DNA of 64,000 nucleotides from Dryocola clanedunensis (GCF_025215155.1 NZ_JALHAM010000118.1); one strand, 5' to 3'. Positions 54,071-62,106 are shown, counted from the first letter of the stretch. Numbers and translations are program-made. The notes: a model not told the origin generated them from the letters alone.

Positions 54071-54643
54071 ATGTTCAGACAAAAAATTCTGCTTGTGTGT
54101 TTGACGGGCGCACTGGTTTCAGGTTGCTCTATGGAGGAAATCGCATCCGTTAATAAACAAATCAGCGATGGTGCTGAGTCGCTGACAAATACATTACGAG
54201 GCAGTAGCAGCTCATCGCCTGATAGCAGTGGTGGGATGCCCACTTTATATGCGGCTCAACCAAAAGCTAAAAAAGACACTTCCAAAAATTACAATATCCC
54301 CGTTGATGTGGATACCGCAGCCGCTCGTCTGCGCCGTTATTATAAATTTATGACAGATGAAGAGCTAAATACCATGAGGAATAGCCAAAACACAGATCGT
54401 AAAGTTGTTGCGGGGGCTATTGAAGAAGCTCACCCTGTATGGGCTGCAACACCTGGTAGTTATTATAAAATGGGTAATGACTGGGGAGATGAAGATCATC
54501 TGGAGCTTGAAGTGGAAAAAAATGGATCGGGGAGCCGTTTATATATCACCTACAGTTCTCCTAATCCAAAGCATTTAACTGATGATTTCTTATTGCCATT
54601 ATACGTAAAGGTTAAAAATGTGGCTGAGGGAAAGGTTAGATAA
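54071..54643 (+). CDS. Lipoprotein, cargo
   Basis: 190 residues. Lipobox LTGALVSGC at residue 19-20. A Ser/Gly-rich linker, then a folded domain from about 75 (YNIPVDVDTAAARLRRYYKF, WAATPGSYYKMGNDWGDEDH). No family recognised. The next gene starts 14 bp downstream, so they form a pair. Low GC. Confidence 0.75.
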   Translation: MFRQKILLVCLTGALVSGCSMEEIASVNKQISDGAESLTNTLRGSSSSSPDSSGGMPTLYAAQPKAKKDTSKNYNIPVDVDTAAARLRRYYKFMTDEELNTMRNSQNTDRKVVAGAIEEAHPVWAATPGSYYKMGNDWGDEDHLELEVEKNGSGSRLYITYSSPNPKHLTDDFLLPLYVKVKNVAEGKVR

Positions 54644-54657
54644 AAGAAGAGGTATGT

Positions 54658-55230
54658 ATGAGTTTAAATTATGAAAATGAATTCAGGGATGCATGTAAAA
54701 GAAGCCTTGAATGGAAACTGGAAACTCCTGATGTTCTCTATTCACCCGAACCTGTTCTTTCTGATATTAAAGGAGAGAATTGTATTAAGGTAATTCAGGA
54801 AGTGTCTTCACAGTACACAGCCGAAGAAATTTCGCAGCAATGCTTTTGGTATATGCTCAACTTAAAACCCATTCTTGAGGACGTACTGGATTCACCTCTC
54901 TATTATACGTTGGGTTATATCCAGTATAACAAAAAACCTGTCTTCTATACGCCAGGAAATGAGCTCAGAGCAAAATTATCAGATGGGGTGGTGGCCGGAA
55001 CAGCGTTTAATTTGCATGCCTGGCTTACCACACCCAATATGGAAATTATTGACCTGACTTTTGGAACAACGTATGGGGTTGTTAATAATATTCCGGAGGT
55101 GGTTGGATTATGCGCCTTTCAGCACGCATCTAAATTTGATGAGAATATGGTTTATCACCCTCAACTCATCGGTGATGATTACCTGAAAAAAATTGGCGCA
55201 TTAGTTGAAATAAGTGCGCTTCACTTCTAA
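54658..55230 (+). CDS. Possible papain/transglutaminase-fold protein
   Basis: 190 residues, cytoplasmic by sequence; AAGAGG before the ATG. The stretch FNLHAWLTTPNMEIIDLTFG resembles the His/Asp part of transglutaminase- or papain-like enzymes, where HxWL and xIDLT carry the second and third catalytic residues. A Cys at QQCFWYML (about residue 61) could be the nucleophile. It is paired with the upstream lipoprotein. A role as effector, peptidase or amidase is inference only. Confidence 0.55.
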   Translation: MSLNYENEFRDACKRSLEWKLETPDVLYSPEPVLSDIKGENCIKVIQEVSSQYTAEEISQQCFWYMLNLKPILEDVLDSPLYYTLGYIQYNKKPVFYTPGNELRAKLSDGVVAGTAFNLHAWLTTPNMEIIDLTFGTTYGVVNNIPEVVGLCAFQHASKFDENMVYHPQLIGDDYLKKIGALVEISALHF

Positions 55231-55247
55231 ATATTCCTGTCCACATT

Positions 55248-55297
55248 AATAACAAACAAAAGCGTCATAAGGATGCTTCTGTTTGTTATTTTTTTGC
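55248..55297 (+). terminator. Terminator of the cargo pair
   Basis: AATAACAAACA-AA-AGC / GCT-TC-TGTTTGTTATT followed by T7. Confidence 0.85.
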
Positions 55298-55351
55298 AGT
55301 CGGCTATTTGACGATCGCCTGGATCGCTGATAATCTCCACAATGTTGTACT

Positions 55352-55515
55352 GTCGCTAACGCGACCATCCAATCTCCCCGTAGTCTGAGAGGGAGGCCTT
55401 CGGGCGACTACCATCCAAAACCTCCATCACCTGAGAGGAGGAGCCTTCGGGCGGTACGCGCGTTTACCCCTTGAAAACGGGCGTCATCACAACGATGACT
55501 AGGGCTACTTCTACA
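55352..55515 (+). ncRNA. STAXI-like structured RNA, copy 2
   Basis: Same hairpin order as at 22.1 kb: GTCGC/GCGAC; GTAGTC ... GCC-UUCG-GGC ... GACTAC; CCTCC/GGAGG; GCC-UUCG-GGC; CGCGTTT with AAACGGGCG (imperfect); GTCATC/GATGAC. Stems differ in sequence from copies 1 and 3 but keep pairing. It heads a 1-kb region with no gene before the tyrosine recombinase. Confidence 0.75.
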
Positions 55516-55691
55516 TCATCGCAGCGACATGTTTCCTGCGACACTTCTAATGCACCAGTCTGAGAACGACGGTTTCAAAACGTCTGAATCTTTCAGGGAT
55601 ACGCCCTGATCTCTCTGCGAATTTTGCGCTTACGTATAAAGCCATTTGGTACATTTGGCTGCTTACGGAGCTGCATTACGAGCAGAAGATG

Positions 55692-55739
55692 CGCGGCGTC
55701 ACTTGCGTGCGAGCAAAGCGAACACCAAGTGACGCCGCG
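55692..55739. repeat. 14-bp perfect inverted repeat
   Basis: Arms containing GCGGCGTCACTTG / CAAGTGACGCCGC with a 20-nt loop. No T-run follows, so a protein-binding or origin role is at least as likely as termination. Confidence 0.75.
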
Positions 55740-55847
55740 AGCGCAACAACTTCAGGGCCAGCATTCATGCGCCTTAAAGACGTGTTTAATGACGGGTTTA
55801 CCACGTGTCGTACGGTATAACCCAACGTTACAGTACGTTTATTAACC

Positions 55848-55885
55848 TTCTGGTGCGCCCGTTTTCACGGACGACCGCACCAGAA
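55848..55885. repeat. 10-bp inverted repeat
   Basis: TTCTGGTGCG / CGCACCAGAA, 18-nt loop, with no T-run. Confidence 0.6.
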
Positions 55886-56248
55886 ATACTCTTAACTTCA
55901 ATTAACGACTTCCCGCCTCGGAAAGCGTTAACCCTATGATTAAAGGAAAAATTCGTTTCGATATTGAGGCGTCAGATTGGGACTGACGGGGAGAATTAAC
56001 CCGATGTTACTCTGTGATGGGTAGCAATCGATCTTCTGCAAAAACTCAACACAGATTAGCTCTGCTACACAATATCAAACGAGCCAGGATGGCGAACAAA
56101 CCGACACGCAGAGACGTCTGTGACGACGAAAAACTAACAATCTGGCATTTCGTCTGCTTACTCCGTCCTGCCTGTATGGCTGGCCGGCGCAAGCAGATGT
56201 ATTACTTCGTTTGATATTCAGGCGTTTTGTACGCAGGGGCAGGATAAG

Positions 56249-57169
56249 ATGAGCAGAAAATCGGCAAGATCAAAAGTTCAGATATTCAGGAAAAATTTCA
56301 TCACTCACGCCCGTGATGTGTCCGGAGCGTACGCCACCACAGCGGACAGAATGCGTATAGCGAAATACTTTCTCAATTACCTGAGGGACAGTGGCATTAA
56401 ATTACGACATTCAGACAGTATCAAGACGCGTCATTTTTCGGGTTATCTTCTCAGCAGGAAAGAGAAGGGGATTTGCGACAGAACTGTCCGTAATGAACGC
56501 GCCGCACTCCGGGGGGTATTTGGCAGTCTGGGGAAGCAGTCATTAGCCGATCCTGATAACCCATTATTGAGCAATAAAACGCTGGGACTGGAAAGTACAA
56601 GCAGGGACGGGACGAAGTTACCTTTATTACCCGACGAATTCCGGACTGCACTTAATGAAATTGAAAAAAAAGATGCAGGCGTCGCCGCCACCATGCAGCT
56701 GGCCTATGTGCTGGGATTAAGAACAAAAGAAGCGGTGGAATCCTGTAAATCTATTCCAACCTGGAAACGTGCGCTGGAATCCGGACAGGACTCTGTCAGA
56801 GTTGTATTTGGCACAAAAGGTGGGCGACCAAGAGATACTGTTATTCTTGACAGGGCCGCATTAAAACATGCTATTCATTGCGCTGAAAAAGTAATGGATA
56901 AAAATAACGGCAGGCTTATTGATCGTCCGAATATAAGACAGGCCATTGACCGCTATCGTTATCATGTCCGTCGCGCAGGACTTGTTGGTGAAAAAGCACC
57001 ACACAGTATGCGTTATCATTTTTCTCAGGAAGCAAAACGATTTTATGAGAAAAACGGGTTTTCAGAAAAAGAAATATACGCACAGGTTTCAATGGATTTA
57101 GGTCATGGTGATGGACGAGGGCGATATGTTAAACAGGTTTATTTTAAAGGTTTCGAAGAAGAAAGTTAA
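56249..57169 (+). CDS. Tyrosine recombinase (phage integrase-like, ICE-internal)
   Basis: 306 residues. SAM-like N-terminal domain (about 15-105) and a catalytic domain with R in LGLRTKEAVE, K in FGTKGGRPRD, HSMRYHF (H and second R), H in DLGHGDGRGRY and the Tyr nucleophile near VKQVYF at the end. It resembles the integrase-domain proteins kept inside SPI-7-like ICEs rather than the tRNA-targeting integrase at the element end. Preceded by the structured region with a STAXI-like RNA. Target site unknown. Confidence 0.88.
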   Translation: MSRKSARSKVQIFRKNFITHARDVSGAYATTADRMRIAKYFLNYLRDSGIKLRHSDSIKTRHFSGYLLSRKEKGICDRTVRNERAALRGVFGSLGKQSLADPDNPLLSNKTLGLESTSRDGTKLPLLPDEFRTALNEIEKKDAGVAATMQLAYVLGLRTKEAVESCKSIPTWKRALESGQDSVRVVFGTKGGRPRDTVILDRAALKHAIHCAEKVMDKNNGRLIDRPNIRQAIDRYRYHVRRAGLVGEKAPHSMRYHFSQEAKRFYEKNGFSEKEIYAQVSMDLGHGDGRGRYVKQVYFKGFEEES

Positions 57170-57190
57170 TTTTACTTACAGGAGGTGAAT

Positions 57191-57604
57191 ATGCGTTGCG
57201 ATATTTTAATGAACGTTGAGAAGATTGAGTGTGCTTATGATAAATCACTTGATGATGATGTTCTTTTTATTTCGTTTGTCTGTGAAACGCCGCTGAACGA
57301 AACGGATACCTGTGAAATACTTGCCCGCCATTTTGATGACGGATATTTCGAGGAAACAGAAGATGACACGTTTACCCGAAAAAACGATGTGTATGAAATG
57401 CGGGGTAAGATGAGGCTAGAGCCCTCTTATGAAAGTAAATCACTGACTGTAGGCAAGGTCATCATTCCTGTTACGGAGCCATTGCTGAGTGAACTTACGT
57501 CAGGGAATTATGACGGAGAGGCGGAGACAGATATTTCGGAACTGGTTCAACGCCAGCTTGGCGATTTATTTGATGAAAAGGGAAAGCTGATTATTCACAA
57601 GTAA
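57191..57604 (+). CDS. Hypothetical acidic protein
   Basis: 137 residues from ATG 57191 (GGAGG upstream). Strongly acidic, beta-rich (DDDVLFISFVCETPLNET), no signal. No family recognised. 21 bp after the recombinase gene, so probably co-transcribed. Confidence 0.65.
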   Translation: MRCDILMNVEKIECAYDKSLDDDVLFISFVCETPLNETDTCEILARHFDDGYFEETEDDTFTRKNDVYEMRGKMRLEPSYESKSLTVGKVIIPVTEPLLSELTSGNYDGEAETDISELVQRQLGDLFDEKGKLIIHK

Positions 57605-57642
57605 ACTACGCGCACTGGATGCCATGAAATGGAGAGGACAGA

Positions 57643-58230
57643 ATGAATACTTATGAATTATCGCATCATTATTCCCGCTCAAATTCATTTTACGGGGTTA
57701 AAGCAGCGATGACATTCCATGAACTGAATATCATGTGTGCCTATATTCAGCTTCTTCAGTGCGAGCTACCTGTCCCGCAGGGGGCAGAGGATACGATCGG
57801 TAAGGAGAATGGTGCCGCTTTACTGGCGGCGATATTTGGTCTGGACATCGTCAGAGAAGAAATGCCCTGCATCCGGACGCTGGATTTTTATGATAACTGG
57901 AACGAATACTGTGGTGGTGACCTCAGCCGGTATCTGGGTGAAATCAGGGCTGTCGCAAAACCTGGTGCATTCAGGGCGCTGCTAAAAAATATGGCTGATG
58001 AATGCCGGGACGCAATACGCAGGTATCGTGCAGGCGCGTTTTTTCTGGATTCCCCGGAGAAGTGGATAAGCGAAACGGAAAAAAATATTGACCGGCTACA
58101 GTTCGTTATCAACGGCGGTGCTGTCGCACCTGAATGGGCCTGGCGTACGCAGGACGGCTCCGATTGCGCAGGAGAGGTATTCGTTCGTCATGACGGTGAA
58201 CCCGATTTTCCAGCGATCAATTGTGATTAA
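57643..58230 (+). CDS. Hypothetical protein
   Basis: 195 residues; GGAGAGGACAGA before the ATG. Helical N-terminus (AAMTFHELNIMCAYIQLLQC), then CIRTLDFYDNWNEYCGGDLS. No signal or membrane segment. No family recognised. Third gene of the recombinase unit by spacing. Confidence 0.65.
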   Translation: MNTYELSHHYSRSNSFYGVKAAMTFHELNIMCAYIQLLQCELPVPQGAEDTIGKENGAALLAAIFGLDIVREEMPCIRTLDFYDNWNEYCGGDLSRYLGEIRAVAKPGAFRALLKNMADECRDAIRRYRAGAFFLDSPEKWISETEKNIDRLQFVINGGAVAPEWAWRTQDGSDCAGEVFVRHDGEPDFPAINCD

Positions 58231-58269
58231 TGTCGCACATCACTGTCGCACACACAGGGCGACAGTGAC

Positions 58270-58299
58270 TTGAAATTGTCTTTATGTTGTGCTTATTAT
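58270..58299 (+). promoter_or_regulatory. Promoter of the 58.5-63.9 kb operon
   Basis: TTGAAA, 18-bp spacer, TATTAT, directly before the third STAXI-like RNA, in the same arrangement as at 22026. Confidence 0.6.
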
Positions 58300-58313
58300 T
58301 TGGACGTTAAATC

Positions 58314-58466
58314 GTCGCGCATGCGACCAGCCAATGTTTCACCGGTCTGAGAGAAACGCCTTCGGGTGACTGGATAAAAAAATCCTCGCAGCCTGCAAGA
58401 GGAAGCCTACGGGCGGTACATCCGTTTAACCTTTGGAAACGGAGATCACTCAACGGTGATTAAGGT
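58314..58466 (+). ncRNA. STAXI-like structured RNA, copy 3
   Basis: GTCGC/GCGAC; CCGGTC ... CGCC-UUCG-GGTG ... GACTGG; TCCTC/GAGGA; GCC-UACG-GGC; TCCGTTT/AAACGGA; ATCAC/GTGAT. Compared with copy 1, one UUCG became UACG (still a UNCG loop) and the TCGTTT stem changed on both sides. Confidence 0.78.
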
Positions 58467-58478
58467 CCTGCCTGATTA

Positions 58479-58526
58479 ACCCCCGGGGAAACAACATCCC
58501 TGCAGGGTGTGGTTTCTCTTTTTTCT
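58479..58526 (+). promoter_or_regulatory. Terminator/anti-terminator leader 3
   Basis: GGGAAACAACATCC pairs with GGTGTGGTTTCTC (one mismatch, wobbles), then TTTTTTC, then CTGGAG as ribosome site. The competing pairing is weaker here (ACCC/GGGT outer bases). Confidence 0.6.
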
Positions 58527-58536
58527 GGAGATAACC

Positions 58537-58965
58537 ATGTCCCTTACTCGTGCTTTTGGCAAGTTATTGTCATCTACGTCTTTTGCATCCGCAAACCCGC
58601 TGGTAACTGAACCTGATTCTCCTGTTCGCGCATTTATGCGTGAACTGCTGACGCCGGTTCATCTGCTGCAGTCTGCAGGTCAGCGCCTGATGGCAGAACA
58701 CCCCCGACTGACAGCTGCTATGAAGAGAACAGACTGGCTCACTTCGCCAGCCGGCCTTCATGAGTACCTGCCTTGTGTCTGGTTTGATGGTGATAATCAT
58801 TTTCAGGCCGTCGTGCTTGTACGTGGTTGTCAGTCAGGACCGGACTCAAAGGTTCGTGTTTACAGTCGATGTGATGAAGCATTTGATACCAGCCGCGCAG
58901 CTCGCCGTGCCGCCATCACTGCTGCGACTGATGCAGCAATGATGAAGCCGGTATCTCGCCACTGA
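58537..58965 (+). CDS. Hypothetical ICE accessory protein
   Basis: 142 residues from ATG 58537 (CTGGAG upstream). Contains EYLPCVWFDGDNHFQAVVLV, then an Ala-rich helical end. No family recognised. First gene after the promoter and STAXI-like RNA of the long accessory operon, behind leader 3. Confidence 0.7.
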   Translation: MSLTRAFGKLLSSTSFASANPLVTEPDSPVRAFMRELLTPVHLLQSAGQRLMAEHPRLTAAMKRTDWLTSPAGLHEYLPCVWFDGDNHFQAVVLVRGCQSGPDSKVRVYSRCDEAFDTSRAARRAAITAATDAAMMKPVSRH

Positions 58966-58978
58966 TTATTATTCTTTT

Positions 58979-59033
58979 ACCCTACGGGAAAGACCTTCCC
59001 GTCAGGGAGTGGTGTTTCCCTTTATGCCTTTTT
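58979..59033 (+). promoter_or_regulatory. Terminator/anti-terminator leader 4
   Basis: CCCTACGGG / CCCGTCAGGG (one bulge) competes with GGGAAAGACC / GGTGTTTCCC (one mismatch), the latter followed by TTTATGCCTTTTTG. Confidence 0.65.
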
Positions 59034-59047
59034 GAAGGAGTAACACC

Positions 59048-59542
59048 ATGAATACACTCAATATGACTTATGTCATCACCCTGCTTCTTTGTCGTGTGGT
59101 TTCACGTCTCGCACCACGTACCGCATTTGCTGAGCGCTTTTACTGGCCTCATGAAGATGTCTGTACGCTGCGTCGCGTGATGCGCAAAGTGAAGCAGGCT
59201 CAACGTTACCAGCCGTTCAGCGATCGTCCGGGTACCGCGGCACTGACTGAATGTCAGCTGCACCGCGCCGGCAGACTGCTGGGGCAGTGGCTTTACTATC
59301 AACCGATGAACCATCGTTTGGTGGCCGCGGGCATGTGTGATGTGAATGCGACTGCGCTTTCACTTGCACCTGCGGCCTGGCTTGATGGTATCAAGGCAGG
59401 CTTTACGTATTCTGCCGACATTGAGGCGGACCATGATGAATGGGTTGCTGCCGGTGGTGAAGCCAGAGCTGAAGCTGAAGCTGAAGCCTGGCTGGCAGGT
59501 CAGTATGTCGACGAGGCATCGATGCGTGCGGATTTTTCGTAA
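59048..59542 (+). CDS. Hypothetical ICE accessory protein
   Basis: 164 residues; AAGGAG before the ATG. Basic N-terminal half (RFYWPHEDVCTLRRVMRKVK), acidic Ala/Glu C-terminus. LDGIKAGFTYSADIEADHDE. No family recognised. Preceded by leader 4. Confidence 0.7.
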   Translation: MNTLNMTYVITLLLCRVVSRLAPRTAFAERFYWPHEDVCTLRRVMRKVKQAQRYQPFSDRPGTAALTECQLHRAGRLLGQWLYYQPMNHRLVAAGMCDVNATALSLAPAAWLDGIKAGFTYSADIEADHDEWVAAGGEARAEAEAEAWLAGQYVDEASMRADFS

Positions 59543-59599
59543 GCCTGTGCGCCATTCGTTTTAAACGTTATACCGGAGCCACGCTGTAGCGGCTCCATA

Positions 59600-59648
59600 C
59601 CCCGACGGGAAAATCCTTCCCGTCGGGTGGGTTTCCCCGTTTTTTTGT
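59600..59648 (+). promoter_or_regulatory. Terminator/anti-terminator leader 5
   Basis: CCGACGGG / CCCGTCGG competes with CGGGAAAATCC / GGGTTTCCCCG (one A-C mismatch), followed by T7. Confidence 0.68.
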
Positions 59649-59669
59649 ACTTAAAACAGGAGAACCCTG

Positions 59670-59975
59670 ATGAGCATTAAATCTTTACTGACCCGAATAC
59701 AACGCCGGTTTTTGCCCCGCTGTTTTTCGGACTGGTTTCGCAACGAGCGTGATAATTATCGTGTTCGTGCGCTGGTCTATCCTCTGCAGTCAGGAGGGTG
59801 GGGCGCAGACCTGGTCTGTCGGACAGGTCATGCCGGCCGACGCAGAACGCTGCGCTCGCAGATGAACCGTACGTTCACCAGCCGTCGCGAAGCGATTCGC
59901 ACGGCCAGTGAGCAGGCGAACCATCTGGCCACCCTTCGTTACCGCTTTAGTGCGCCGGCGTCGCTGAGCCACTAA
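59670..59975 (+). CDS. Small basic ICE protein
   Basis: 101 residues; AGGAG before the ATG. Arg-rich throughout (TRIQRRFLPRCFSDWF, AGRRRTLRSQMNR). Possibly nucleic-acid binding, but no motif. Preceded by leader 5. Confidence 0.65.
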   Translation: MSIKSLLTRIQRRFLPRCFSDWFRNERDNYRVRALVYPLQSGGWGADLVCRTGHAGRRRTLRSQMNRTFTSRREAIRTASEQANHLATLRYRFSAPASLSH

Positions 59976-59986
59976 TACGCTGCATA

Positions 59987-60034
59987 CCCTGACGGGGATT
60001 TATTCCCGTCCGGGGGATAAGTCCCCTTTTTTGT
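59987..60034 (+). promoter_or_regulatory. Terminator/anti-terminator leader 6
   Basis: GACGGG / CCCGTC competes with GGGGATTTAT / ATAAGTCCCC (10 bp with one wobble), followed by TTTTTTG. Confidence 0.7.
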
Positions 60035-60058
60035 TTTTGAATCAGAGAGGATTTATCC

Positions 60059-61087
60059 ATGACCGCACACTTTTCACCTTCAGACAAACCGGTTGAATAC
60101 ACCATCGAGCAGAAGAGTTCGGTGCCGCCTGAAACCTGGAACAGCTTTGTCTCAGCCGTACTTAACCTTTACTACACGCTGCCGTTCGGTTTCAGACCGG
60201 TACGACCGGAAACCGACAGCCGCCGGGCAGCACTTGACCTGTTCAGGCCTTATGAGAACAGCAGGGTTGATGCATCCGACGAGCTGGTTTTCAGCGGCAT
60301 GAAGGAAGACGGTTACCGTCACCGCATCATCACTATCGGGAGTAAACGAACCCGCGACGTGCTCAGTGTCGATGTCATCGAGACGGAGTTTCAGATGTCG
60401 TCGGATTTGTTCACCCGGCTGGTGATGCTGGCGCTGCACAATATCTGCGGCGAGCATTTTCTGGTGCATTCGACAGCAGGTGCTCGCTCCTGGGGTCTGC
60501 CACTGGCTTTGCTGAAATCATCCTGCAACGCAGACCGGTTAGCCGGCTGGGAAGCACCTGAAGCCGTACATTACTCTTCGCTGTTTGGCGAAGAAAATGC
60601 CCGACTGACGGAGCAGGCCATCGTCAACAACCTGACCATGAGCCCGGCCATTGACCTTCGCCAGGCGCAGTGGGAGGACATCGTTGCGCTGGAGTTTCGC
60701 CTGTATGGCGAGTCCCCTTCACGTAAAGAGGTTGCGCGTAACGTCGACCCTGCGGCTGTCCTGGTGGATATCACGCTGGGCACAAGCAGCAGCGGTCGTC
60801 TTCTTGTCGAACTGCGCGATTTTGAGGGGCTGCTGCACTGGGCATCCCTCAATATCCCGGCGTACGAGGACGGTATACCGGACGGCGAGCCTGTTTTTCT
60901 GTCACGCAATCATCTCGCATTACTGCGCGACGACGTGCGTAACGGCCAGCTCTCTTCGTTTGCCGGCAACCCGACCTACGGCGAGACGTTTTACGCCGAG
61001 CTGCAGCTGGTCGCCCTGTGGGCAGAGCACTGCATCCGCACGCTGGATTTTGAACGTGAGGAAGCCTTTTTCATTGCTATCTGGTAA
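60059..61087 (+). CDS. Hypothetical ICE protein
   Basis: 342 residues, soluble, acidic. Segments: TLPFGFRPVRPETDSRRAAL, SSLFGEENARLTEQAIV, ALWAEHCIRTLDFEREEAFF. No family recognised and no catalytic motif seen. Preceded by leader 6; a 49-residue ORF follows at 15 bp. Confidence 0.75.
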   Translation: MTAHFSPSDKPVEYTIEQKSSVPPETWNSFVSAVLNLYYTLPFGFRPVRPETDSRRAALDLFRPYENSRVDASDELVFSGMKEDGYRHRIITIGSKRTRDVLSVDVIETEFQMSSDLFTRLVMLALHNICGEHFLVHSTAGARSWGLPLALLKSSCNADRLAGWEAPEAVHYSSLFGEENARLTEQAIVNNLTMSPAIDLRQAQWEDIVALEFRLYGESPSRKEVARNVDPAAVLVDITLGTSSSGRLLVELRDFEGLLHWASLNIPAYEDGIPDGEPVFLSRNHLALLRDDVRNGQLSSFAGNPTYGETFYAELQLVALWAEHCIRTLDFEREEAFFIAIW

Positions 61088-61102
61088 CCGGAGGAAAGTC
61101 TT

Positions 61103-61252
61103 ATGGACGATCAGGATATTTTTGTCTGGCCTGATGGCTCGTTCCTTTACCGACACGAATACTCAGAGCTGACCGACCGCTGGCGTGGTGAGGATTATGT
61201 CACGCTGTTTGCTGGCACCGATGAGTATCAGCATTTTTTAAACCTGGAATAA
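61103..61252 (+). CDS. Very small acidic protein
   Basis: 49 residues (MDDQDIFVWPDGSFLYRHEY, then SELTDRW...), with GGAGG 7 nt before the ATG. The spacing, codon use and ribosome site support translation. No family recognised. Confidence 0.6.
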   Translation: MDDQDIFVWPDGSFLYRHEYSELTDRWRGEDYVTLFAGTDEYQHFLNLE

Positions 61253-61258
61253 GGTCAC

Positions 61259-61290
61259 GGACAGCGAAGATATTCGCTGTCCTGCCTTTT
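61259..61290 (+). terminator. Hairpin/terminator
   Basis: GGACAGCGAA-GATA-TTCGCTGTCC, perfect 10-bp stem, followed by TGCCTTTT. Confidence 0.7.
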
Positions 61291-61299
61291 AAAACGCCA

Positions 61300-61340
61300 A
61301 TCCGACAGGGTTCCTTCCTGTCGGAGGTCCCTGTCTTTTG
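61300..61340 (+). promoter_or_regulatory. Terminator/anti-terminator leader 7 (DUF3085 gene)
   Basis: CCGACAGG / CCTGTCGG (8 bp) competes with GACAGGG / CCCTGTC (7 bp), the latter followed by TTTTG and AAGGAG. The same GACAGG strand is used by both. Confidence 0.7.
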
Positions 61341-61353
61341 AAGGAGACTGAAT

Positions 61354-61956
61354 ATGTTGCGTTTTCACGGAAAAGATTTGAAGGCCGTACTGAACGAGTC
61401 GGCTTCACGAAACCTGCCGGTTGTGCTGGTTAAGGACAACGGCGTTTACCTGATGGTTGAGAAGGGCAGACAGCGTTGCGGTGGCCGGATGAAACATCTG
61501 GCTTACGCTGAAGGCTGTCATCCTGACCTTGACCCTGAGTGGCACACGCTGGCGCGGATACTCGCCGGCGGCGATGATTTTATTGAGCCACTGAGCCTTA
61601 AACCGACGCAGGTGCAGGACATTCTCAGGCGAGACTTTCAGCTTGCCGTCAGTCTGACCGACGAGAAGGTGTCCCTGTTTACCGGCGAGCGGCAGTTTGT
61701 GAGAGCAGTAGACTACCGCAACCTGACTGACCGCATGAACACCCTGGCCCACGCGCACTTTTGTGCCTGCAGGGGACCGGAGGAGCTGAGTAGCTGGCGA
61801 ATGATGGCGCTGAATCTGCTCGATGAGGTTCGTCCGGTCAGCTGCAAGCGGGCCCAGCGGCGCGACCATTACGTGTTCATGATGGCCGCGAAAAACCTGC
61901 GGTGCCGTGCCGGTTGCGTCTCACCTGACGGTGCGCTGCATCTGGTATCGCATTAA
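61354..61956 (+). CDS. DUF3085-family protein
   Basis: 200 residues; AAGGAG before the ATG. VVLVKDNGVYLMVEKG, HLAYAEGCHPDLDPEWHTLA and ILAGGDDFIEPL fit the DUF3085 family common in GI-type ICEs and some plasmids. The C-terminal 80 residues (SSWRMMALNLLDEVRPVSCK) are extra to the domain. Function unknown. A conserved RNA named after DUF3085 has, to my memory, been predicted upstream of such genes; leader 7 could be an example. Confidence 0.75.
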   Translation: MLRFHGKDLKAVLNESASRNLPVVLVKDNGVYLMVEKGRQRCGGRMKHLAYAEGCHPDLDPEWHTLARILAGGDDFIEPLSLKPTQVQDILRRDFQLAVSLTDEKVSLFTGERQFVRAVDYRNLTDRMNTLAHAHFCACRGPEELSSWRMMALNLLDEVRPVSCKRAQRRDHYVFMMAAKNLRCRAGCVSPDGALHLVSH

Positions 61957-62040
61957 CACTCGTCCAGAAAATTAACCACCCACCATCCGGCGGGCAATGA
62001 TGACGGCGGCCACACGTGCCGCCTGCCATCCCTCCCGCCA

Positions 62041-62083
62041 CCCTGTGAGGGCACTTTCCTCACAGGGAAGGTGCCCTCTTTTT
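62041..62083 (+). promoter_or_regulatory. Terminator/anti-terminator leader 8
   Basis: CCCTGTGAGG / CCTCACAGGG (10 bp, perfect) competes with GAGGGCACTTTCC / GGAAGGTGCCCTC (13 bp, one wobble, 6-nt loop), followed by TTTTT. The clearest of the eight. A separate GGCGGC/GCCGCC hairpin precedes it at about 62005-62023. Confidence 0.78.
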
Positions 62084-62106
62084 ATGCGTAAAAAGAGGAT
62101 TTACCT

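Larger units (their letters stand above)
55516..56248. other. Structured non-coding region upstream of the recombinase
   Basis: No convincing gene. It holds TCAGGG/CCCTGA (about 55598-55614), the 14-bp inverted repeat at 55692-55739, the 10-bp repeat at 55848-55885, and AT-rich stretches. Short ORFs at 55624 and 56014 lack ribosome sites. It could be leader RNA, an origin, or the binding region of the recombinase. Confidence 0.5.
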
